DNA of 34,010 nt from SZUA-365 sp034002405 (GTDB taxonomy: Bacteria > Bacteroidota > Ignavibacteria > SZUA-365): NCBI GenBank assembly GCA_034002405.1, contig JAVFAS010000037.1, positions 1-34,010 of the forward strand, given 5' to 3'. Positions 8,239 to 15,700 of the stretch are shown piece by piece (the first letter of the stretch is position 1; each line of letters opens with the position of its first letter). The translations under genes were made by a program, and so were the position numbers. The notes beneath the pieces were generated by a model, which had not been told where the DNA came from, did not search any database, and worked only from the letters and a program-made list of their open reading frames with translations.

Positions 8239-8909
8239 TTCGTTTTCTCCGTTTCACGGTCATCGAGCACGACGATTTCCATTTCCGTGACGTGCTCGTC
8301 TTCGTGCAGATGTTCGTAGCCGGTGAGCATCGCGCGCAGGTTGCTGAACACGGATTCGCCCGTGGTCATCAGATACAGATGCACGATCAGGAAGCCCAGC
8401 AGCAGGAAGGCGCCGACGGTGTGCAGCACGGCGATGATTTCCAGCGATTCGATATTCAGCGCCTCGATGCCGTGGCGTTGCGGGTAGCGGTAGAAAATGT
8501 AGAGGAGTCCGGTGATCAGCATGCCGGGGATGATCAGCGTCTTCAATCCGAAATACACCAGCTTCTGCAGGGGATTGAGTTTGCTCAGCACGGTCTTCCG
8601 CGTCGGGTGCGGTTCGTTGCGGAAGATGCCGAAGACGTAGTAATTGAGATACGCGCGGACATGGGTGAACGACGGGATGTACTGCCGCCATTCACCGGTG
8701 GTCAGATGCCAGAAAATCGTGAAGACGATCAGGATGATGAGCGCGTACGCGGCAACGTTGTGATAGGCCACGGCTTCCGCGAAGCCGAAGAAGGTGAAGG
8801 AGCCGTGGATTTCGAAACCGGTCACCGCGAGAAACATGATGAGCAGCGCCTGCGTCCAGTGCCAGAAGCGTTCGAATGCCCGATAGACATACACATGCCG
8901 GGTAATCAT
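8235..8909 (-). CDS. Membrane cytochrome b subunit (cytochrome b561 / hydrogenase-thiosulfate reductase b type)
   Basis: A 224-aa four-helix di-heme cytochrome b that would carry electrons between the quinone pool and the octaheme cytochrome encoded just upstream. Helices are at about 17-35, 48-70, 120-140 and 157-183. Candidate heme ligands are His17 (FWHW), His50, His68 (FWHLTTG), His163 and His177 (IVHLYL). The last ~25 residues are a charged cytoplasmic tail. The start has an excellent ribosome-binding site (AGGAGG, 6 nt upstream) and overlaps the octaheme stop codon (ATGA). Its own stop overlaps the next gene. Such subunits serve hydrogenases, thiosulfate reductase and multiheme cytochromes. 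The neighbour sets the likely partner here. Confidence 0.9.
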   Translation of the reverse strand: MITRHVYVYRAFERFWHWTQALLIMFLAVTGFEIHGSFTFFGFAEAVAYHNVAAYALIILIVFTIFWHLTTGEWRQYIPSFTHVRAYLNYYVFGIFRNEPHPTRKTVLSKLNPLQKLVYFGLKTLIIPGMLITGLLYIFYRYPQRHGIEALNIESLEIIAVLHTVGAFLLLGFLIVHLYLMTTGESVFSNLRAMLTGYEHLHEDEHVTEMEIVVLDDRETEKTK

Positions 8910-10486
8910 TTCGCACCTCCTGCGCGCTTTCCACGGACCGACATGCCGATGCGAATCCCCGCGTGCACCATCACGCCGAGAAAGGAGAGCAGCAACAGGG
9001 CGACACCGCCTGTCTCGACAATCGATGAGTAATCACGGCCGGGCAGGTAGAAGTCCGTCAGCCCGGCGAGCCGGCCGCCGTCGCGAGTATGGCATTCGAT
9101 GCATTGCACGGATTGCTCCGTTCCCGCGACCATGTGGTTGACCGGCCAGTTCATTTCCGTCTTGATGAAATCGACCGAACCGCTGAACGGCAGCCCCGCG
9201 TGTTCCATCCCCGCCGTCGAGGCGAGCTTCCAGTCAAAGTCCTTCCAGAACGCGCTGTCACCGGGCTGGTCGGCATAGAGTTTCGGCATGATCAGCATAC
9301 GCGTGACGGGATCGAACGGCTGCAGTGCACGGTGGACCTTGACGGGGATGATTTTGGAATCCGCGTCGGCGTAGGCGCCGTGAAGCTCGTTCAGCACGAT
9401 ACTGTCAGTGCCGTCGGCAACCGTGTCTCCGAGCAGGTAATGCGACGCGGTCCCATTGAACCACTGATACTCCGGCTCGAGATTCGTGCCCCATTCAAAG
9501 GTCCCTTTAATGGACAGATAGGTGTGATTTCCATCCTCGTCGTCGACTTCGTACGGTTGCCCGTCGCGGAGCTTGCCGGCGGTGGACCAATCCCAAAAGG
9601 TCTTGGTCGCGTTGACTTTCGCGTAGGTCGGGATATGACACGTCTGGCACGCGACCTTGAGCGTGTGCTCGTTGAGGATTTCGCTGTCGTGTGGCAGGCC
9701 GGTATGACAGGTCTCGCAGTACGCGCGATTCCTGTTCATCGACGAGAGGGAATAGAGTTTGCCCGCGATATTGTGCTGTTCGGTGATGTGGCAATCGACA
9801 CAGGTCATGTCGGCGCCATCCACTCCCATGTGCACGTCGACATGGCGGGTGGTGGAGAACATGGCTGCGTCAAGGTCCCCATGCTTGACGTTGTTTCCGC
9901 CACCACCATAGAAATGGCAGACGCCACAGTTATCCCGGTCGGGTTTGCCAACCGTGCGCGCGATGGCGCCGAGATCGAGTGCCGGATCGGGGGCGCCGCC
10001 CTGCTCTTGCGCCTTGGCGTAGGTGTCGGACTTGTCATGGCAGATGAGACAGTCGATGTTCTCCGCATCGGTGAAATTGAAGCCCTTCTCGTCCATGCCG
10101 AGTCCGATGTGGCATTTGGCGCAACTTTTCTCGTTGCCCATGGCGCCGATGCAGAAATTGTTGACGGCGTTTTTCTTCCCGATGTACACCACGCCGCGTC
10201 CTTCGATGTACTCTTCACGCTCCCAGTTCCAGTGGTTGCTCTTCATCACCTCGGTGTGACGGTGGTTGTGGCAGCTGATGCAGGTGCCGGTGACGTCCTG
10301 CGGACGCGCGAAGCTTCGCTGTAGCTGCGGAAACATCGAATGGTCGACGGCCGACGGTGTCGTTTTCCGCATTCGTTCACGCAATTCGGCCATATGCGAC
10401 GGCGGCGCGTGCTCGGGAGCAAACATGGTGTACGACACCAGTATCGCGAGCGCGACGATCGTGAGAATCCCAAGAATACGTTTCAT
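8906..10486 (-). CDS. Octaheme c-type cytochrome, tetrathionate reductase family
   Basis: A periplasmic octaheme cytochrome, 526 aa. Eight CxxCH motifs are seen at residues 69, 122, 146, 187, 229, 257, 280 and 462, matching the octaheme tetrathionate reductase family known from Shewanella OTR. That family has a catalytic heme with a Lys distal ligand near the second motif; here the segment 104-126 contains several Lys before CAKCH. An N-terminal hydrophobic segment (3-20) and a C-terminal one (492-513) suggest membrane attachment. It is first in the operon with cytochrome b and the two YeeE proteins. Characterised relatives reduce tetrathionate, nitrite and hydroxylamine in vitro. The physiological substrate is unproven, and the YeeE neighbours favour a sulfur compound. 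The ribosome-binding site is weak. Confidence 0.93.
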   Translation of the reverse strand: MKRILGILTIVALAILVSYTMFAPEHAPPSHMAELRERMRKTTPSAVDHSMFPQLQRSFARPQDVTGTCISCHNHRHTEVMKSNHWNWEREEYIEGRGVVYIGKKNAVNNFCIGAMGNEKSCAKCHIGLGMDEKGFNFTDAENIDCLICHDKSDTYAKAQEQGGAPDPALDLGAIARTVGKPDRDNCGVCHFYGGGGNNVKHGDLDAAMFSTTRHVDVHMGVDGADMTCVDCHITEQHNIAGKLYSLSSMNRNRAYCETCHTGLPHDSEILNEHTLKVACQTCHIPTYAKVNATKTFWDWSTAGKLRDGQPYEVDDEDGNHTYLSIKGTFEWGTNLEPEYQWFNGTASHYLLGDTVADGTDSIVLNELHGAYADADSKIIPVKVHRALQPFDPVTRMLIMPKLYADQPGDSAFWKDFDWKLASTAGMEHAGLPFSGSVDFIKTEMNWPVNHMVAGTEQSVQCIECHTRDGGRLAGLTDFYLPGRDYSSIVETGGVALLLLSFLGVMVHAGIRIGMSVRGKRAGGAK

Positions 10487-10575
10487 ACAGGTGCGACTTT
10501 CTATTGTGCAGTGTCGTGGATGACAGAATGGGGGCCGTGTTCCTTTACCGGATGAGTCTGTCTGAATATACGATG

Positions 10576-10603
10576 CGTTCGTTCGCGCAAGGATTCACGA
10601 ACG
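10576..10603. promoter_or_regulatory. Inverted repeat upstream of the octaheme cytochrome operon
   Basis: A perfect 7-bp inverted repeat, CGTTCGT (10576-10582) with ACGAACG (10597-10603), separated by 14 nt. It lies 90-117 bp before the octaheme start codon, between the terminator of the preceding gene and the operon. The position suits an operator for a dimeric regulator, but no regulator gene is adjacent. Confidence 0.35.
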
Positions 10604-10636
10604 GACGGGCATTCCCACATTTTTTTTCAGTGGACG

Positions 10637-10664
10637 AAAAAAAAAGCGTCCCTTGCGGAACGCT
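10637..10664 (-). terminator. Rho-independent terminator of the envelope operon
   Basis: Read on the minus strand, AGCGTTCC pairs with GGACGCT (one bulged base) and is followed directly by nine Ts. It sits about 70 bp after the stop of the fibronectin type III gene. It separates that operon from the octaheme cytochrome operon, which runs the same way. Confidence 0.82.
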
Positions 10665-10736
10665 GTCGGAATCGCTGCCATGGAAGGGCGATAGGGCGTG
10701 GAGCCATGCGGTGAAGGCACACATGGGGTGCGGTTG

Positions 10737-12770
10737 TCACCGGATGATCACCGCGACCTCCGCGCCGGGACGGCTTTCCTGTCCGTCCCGGCCGACCGTC
10801 GTGAGATAATAAAAGACCGGGGACTCTCTTCCTCTGACTTCATCGGTGTATCCGATGGCATCGCGCGTGAGGGTCTTGACCAACTGGGGGGTGCCGCCGC
10901 GGGTGTAGCGATAGAGGCGGAATTCCTTCGCGGCGGATTGCGCGATTTCGTCCCACCGCAGCATCACCAGCCGCCCTCGCGGCTGCGCGCTGAGATTGGC
11001 CGGGGGATAGACCGGCGGGAGCGGAATCGCCGCACGGACGGCGTAACTCATGGCACTGCTGTCGGCGCGCACGTTGAACGCGCGGACGGCGTATTCATAG
11101 CGGCCGCCCGGCACGGTGGTCTCGTCGGTGAAGGAATTCTGCCACGCCTCGAGCAGCGTATCCGACAGGGGTTTCCACCGTTCACCGCCGTCGTCACTGC
11201 GATAGACGCGGAAGCCGATGCATGTGGTCTCGCGCTCCTGCTGGGCATCCCAGAACAGTGCGACCTGTCCGTTCACCACCCGTGCGGTGAGACCGCGCGG
11301 TGCGGTTACCGGCACGGCGATCCCCGGCAGGGCGGCGACCGTGTCGGAAAGGATGCTGGAAACATGGCTGGTGTTCTCGCTGCGCACCGCGTAATAGAAT
11401 TCGCGCGTGCCGTCGAGGCCCAGCGCGGTGTCGACATATTCCGTCTGGCCGGCGGGGAGCATCGGGGAAATCTGCACCAGCGGCATCCCCTCACCGGCAC
11501 TGCGATGGATGAAGTATCCATCGAGCTGCTGCACCGTGTCATGCATCCAGGACACACGCACGCCGCCGTCGATGCCCTCCGCCGCGACGCCGTACGGCGG
11601 AACGGGGGCCTCGGTGGTTCGCCAGATCCCGATGAGCACGGCGCTCGGTGGAGATATCAGACCTCCGGGTCCGATAAGTTTCAGCCGATAGTAGTAGCGT
11701 TGCATCGGCGCGACGGTCATGTCGATGAAACTGGTGTCGGCAGGACCGGCGGTGAACAGCGCGACGAAGCCTGAATCGATGCTCGGTCCACGCTCGATCA
11801 CGACGCCGTTGATGCCGGACGGTTCGCGGATGCGCCAGGTGAGCAGCAGTCCCGCCGTGTCGATGGAATGCACCTTCATCCGTTCCGGCAGCGGGACATG
11901 CGCCATGCGGAAGGAAAGAACCGTGGCGGTGTCGCTGGGGGCACCCTCGTTGCGGAAATAATCCCGCGGAACGGCATAGTACTGGTACACCGTGCCGCGG
12001 CGGACGGTTTTGTCGTTGACGAGGCAGAATACCGAATCATTGCGCGAGGTCAGCGCCGTGGTCACCGTGCAGCAACTGTCGGTGACATCGGTCCCGAGTT
12101 CGATGAAGGGCCCCTCGATCCCTTCGCGGCGCAGCACGCGAAACGCGGAGGGCGGCGTTCCGGATGCGACGAGAAAATGCACGGTGATGGCCGTGGGCTC
12201 GCCGTATTGTTCCGCGGCGCGCAGCGACCCTGCCTCGCTCACGCCCGGCCATACCGCCGCCGGGGTGATGAAGGACTCCCGCGCGCTGCCGTCGGCGAGG
12301 ACCTGCGAGACGCGATACTCGAGACGCTGCGCGCGCGGTGCCTCCCGATCGAGGTAGCGTACCCCCAGCGCGAGTTGCACCGGGAGCAGACGGGACGCGA
12401 CGCCGACTGTCTTCAGGTCGCGTCCCTCGGTGAGTCGCCGAAAGAGTAGGTCGGGGTCGACACGCACATCGCGCAGTTCGGGGAAGCGCGCGGCGAGCGT
12501 GCCCAGAGCCGTGGTCAATTCCGCCGACGTGGCGGGACCGGTGACGTCGGCGACCGGCATCCATTCGCGTGCGCCCGCGAGACGACGCTCGACGCGATAC
12601 GCCGTCGCCTGATGTCCCTCGACGCTCGCGGGCAGCACCCAGTTTCCGAGATCGACATACATACCATCGGGTCCGCCGTGAGCCAGTCCCCCCTGCGTGT
12701 ATGCCGTCGCCGCGGGGAAGAACAGCAGCGTGCCCGTCAACAGGCCGAGAATCGTGATGCTCCTGCGCAT
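10737..12770 (-). CDS. Exported fibronectin type III repeat protein
   Basis: A 677-aa secreted protein of unknown function, last gene of the envelope operon. ATG 12770 is chosen over the upstream in-frame ATG at 12827 because GGAGGA lies 6 nt before it and a signal peptide follows at once (MRRSITILGLLTGTLLFFPAATAYTQ). After an N-terminal domain (about 30-200), the protein consists of several FN3-type beta sandwiches. They are clearest at about 410-500, 500-600 and 600-677, each with a G-x-x-V-x-L-x-W strand and a late Y-x-Y/Y-Y-L-x-x-V strand. No T9SS sorting domain is seen at the C-terminus, so it may remain periplasmic or be held by its partners. The giant protein gene ends at 12784, only 13 nt upstream, which suggests co-translation. 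Confidence 0.88.
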   Translation of the reverse strand: MRRSITILGLLTGTLLFFPAATAYTQGGLAHGGPDGMYVDLGNWVLPASVEGHQATAYRVERRLAGAREWMPVADVTGPATSAELTTALGTLAARFPELRDVRVDPDLLFRRLTEGRDLKTVGVASRLLPVQLALGVRYLDREAPRAQRLEYRVSQVLADGSARESFITPAAVWPGVSEAGSLRAAEQYGEPTAITVHFLVASGTPPSAFRVLRREGIEGPFIELGTDVTDSCCTVTTALTSRNDSVFCLVNDKTVRRGTVYQYYAVPRDYFRNEGAPSDTATVLSFRMAHVPLPERMKVHSIDTAGLLLTWRIREPSGINGVVIERGPSIDSGFVALFTAGPADTSFIDMTVAPMQRYYYRLKLIGPGGLISPPSAVLIGIWRTTEAPVPPYGVAAEGIDGGVRVSWMHDTVQQLDGYFIHRSAGEGMPLVQISPMLPAGQTEYVDTALGLDGTREFYYAVRSENTSHVSSILSDTVAALPGIAVPVTAPRGLTARVVNGQVALFWDAQQERETTCIGFRVYRSDDGGERWKPLSDTLLEAWQNSFTDETTVPGGRYEYAVRAFNVRADSSAMSYAVRAAIPLPPVYPPANLSAQPRGRLVMLRWDEIAQSAAKEFRLYRYTRGGTPQLVKTLTRDAIGYTDEVRGRESPVFYYLTTVGRDGQESRPGAEVAVIIR

Positions 12771-12783
12771 GGCTGTTCCTCCG

Positions 12784-15700
12784 TTACTTGAAATAGAACT
12801 TGAAATATTTGTCGTCGGAACCGACATAGCCCTTCATGCCGAGTGTGATGCTCGCGCTGACGGACTCCTTGTCACACAGCGATCCCTCGCAGTCTGAATC
12901 GCAGATGCCCCAGCCCGCGTAGGTTGTGCCGTACAGCGTGATGGGGAAGTCACCGAGCACGTACCAGGTGCCATCGGATTGATACATCCCCTCCACGTTG
13001 GGTTCGATGAGAATGCCCGCCGAGACGCCCGCGCAGGCGATAACCACCGACATGCCGACGCCCGCCTCCAGTTTGCCGATGCCGCGGATGGAGATGAAAT
13101 ACGTGTCCACGGGTCCGAAATTCATGCCGAAGCGTGCGTTCGCGCCGACCTGACAGATCATGTAGGCGCTGACGATGCCGAAATCGAAATCGAAATTCGG
13201 ACAGAACACCGGCGGCGGCACCATCACGGTGCCCTCGAAGAAGAAGCCGTTGAAGTTGTGGAATTGCGGCGGGAGTTCCTTGTTCTGGTACGAGTACTGC
13301 GCGAACTGGTCGAGTTGTGTCTGTGTCAGTTTGAAATGCCCGACCGCGAACGCCGCCGTGCCGTCCACCTTCGGTTGCGGGAGGGTGAAGGACGCGCCGC
13401 AGAAGAAATACCAGCCCTTGCCCGCGCCGCTGACGAGCAGCGTGGCGTCACCGACAATGAGGGTTCCGTCGAGATCCTGCTCGACATGCAGCGTGCCCTC
13501 GAGTTGCTGCTCCTGGAAATTGTAGATCAGCGAGATGTCGCCGAATGGCGTCTCGATTTTGTCGACACCAATCTCCTGTCCGCTGGCGACGATATCGCCC
13601 TGGACCGTGAATTTGAGACGTCCGCCCTGGTCGTCGTTCTGCAGGTCGCCTTCGAACCAGAACAGATCCCACGCATTCTCGGCCACATGCATCTCACCGA
13701 CCACGTCGGTCATCCGCACCTCGGTGCCGACATCGACCACCTCGCCTTCATTGACGATGATTTCGGTCTTGGCCGGCGTGTGATGAAGCATCGATCCGAG
13801 ATCGAACGCGCCATCCTCATACACGCGCACGCCCGAATGCAGGCCGCCTTCCTGCCAGTCCTGCTGCCCCTTTGCGGTGTTGAACTTGATGCGCACCCCG
13901 TTGACCGCGATGGTTTCATTGATCGCGTCGAGGAGGAAGATGGTCTCGTCGTCCTCGCGGAGAATGCTGCCGATCTGGTTGATCATGGGCAGATTGGGGA
14001 TGCCGAGGTCCAGCGATCCCGCAATCTGGATAAAGTGTTCCTTTGGGATGAATTGATTGATGACATACTGCCCCACCTTCGACAGGGTGACGATCGCACC
14101 CGGTTTCATCGTGAAACCCGTCGACCCACTGGATTGGATGAAGAAGTTGTTGAACCGGATGCGGTCACCGGGATCCATCGGAAACACGGGTTGCATCCAG
14201 CCACACTCGTCTTCCTCGATGGTGTTCGGCGCGACCGACAGGGCCCAGTGTTTCGTGCCGTTGTCGTAGCCGAACTGGGTCTTGCCCGTCACGACTATCT
14301 CGGCGGCGTCGGACATGACGAGGCGGTTGATCTCGAAGCTGCCGTAGGCGATCTGATCGGGAAGAATCTTGATGTCGTCGAAGGGCACACCGAGAAAACC
14401 GGCGCGGATCGTTCCGCTGTCGAGCGAGAGGCCGTTCTGATCGAGCTTCCACGATCGCGCGGTGAGCTTCCAGTCGCCCTCGAGCACGATGTCCATGTCC
14501 TCGTCCGAGCGGATGCTCTCGACACCGTCGTGATGCACGCGGAGCGCGCCGATGTCGATCGCGAGGTCGGGATTCGCGATGGTCTCGATATTCGTGTGCA
14601 GGATCGTGGCCAGCGAAAGCGTATCCGCGCGGAAGTACGAACGCAGCGAGTCGCACGCGGTGGGGAAATCGTAGAGCGTGAAGCGCAGCGCGCTCCCGTC
14701 CTCGTTGAGCGGATGGAAGCCCTGCGGAAGGGTGGATGCGGGTCCGGCGTCGGAGGTGATCGCCGGAATGATGAGACCCTCCGGATTGCCCGGCGCGGTG
14801 GAGAGTGCGATCGGGTTCGATCCGAGATCAAGAGAGCCGCCGGGGAATGTGAAGGAAGAGGGTTTGATCGATACCACGCCGATGATCTCGCCGCGGTCAC
14901 CGTTTCGTCGCACGCGAAGCCCCTGCGCGGCGTCATGCTGCCGTACCTTGTACAGGCCGTCGGACGTGCGGATGTCCCACCCGTTGGTGGGTGTGACCAG
15001 CGGGAGGGTGGAAGGTTCGGAGTACGGGATCCCGTTGTCGTTCATCCGGGATGACGGACCGATGGTCACCTTGGCGAACGGGAGCGCGATGCTGCTGTCT
15101 TCCGGCGCGAACTGCGCGTTGGCGGGGAACTCGACGAAACCGCCGCTGATCCAGACCGCGCCGTCGGTGGAGTCGAGCGCGGCGACCTCGATCGGGAAAC
15201 CCAGCAACGTGGTGATGTCCATGTCGTTGTAGGACGTCAGTTCGAAATCGAGCACGCTTTCCTTGCCCTTGACGATTTCAATGGAGGCGGTGTCACCGAT
15301 GAGCTGGCTTTTGGACTTCGCCGCGAGGAAATTGTGCATTTCCGCGCGAAGACCACGCAACAGATACTTCCCGTTGGCATCGGTGTATGTTTGATGCGGC
15401 TCGGTTTCCGCGGGATTGTCGAAGAGCCGAACCCGCGCACCCGCGACGGGCACCGTCCCCACCACGACCGTGCCGCTGAGACGGCCGCCCAGTTCGAGCG
15501 GAATGCTCATCTCCCGCCACTCCGGAGTCTCGTCCTGCACCTCGGTCGCGACCGTCTTCGGGACGAAATCCCTGTCGGGTGGCCCCTGTACCTGCACTTC
15601 CGCATCATCCCCGGGAGAGAACCACACGAAGTAATGGACACCGCTATTATCGATGGAATCGGGTTCCATTTCATTGACGGTGATCGTGCAATCATGAATG

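Noticed and set aside
6382..8319. Plus-strand open frame of 645 codons opposite the YeeE genes
   Set aside because: A shadow frame. It reads through the tandem repeat and antisense to two clear membrane proteins, and its composition is low-complexity charged sequence.
12979..15054. Long plus-strand open frame (691 codons) opposite the giant protein gene
   Set aside because: It is antisense to a gene with a signal peptide, ribosome-binding site and domain structure. Its own translation is Arg/Asp/His-rich without domains, typical of a high-GC shadow frame.
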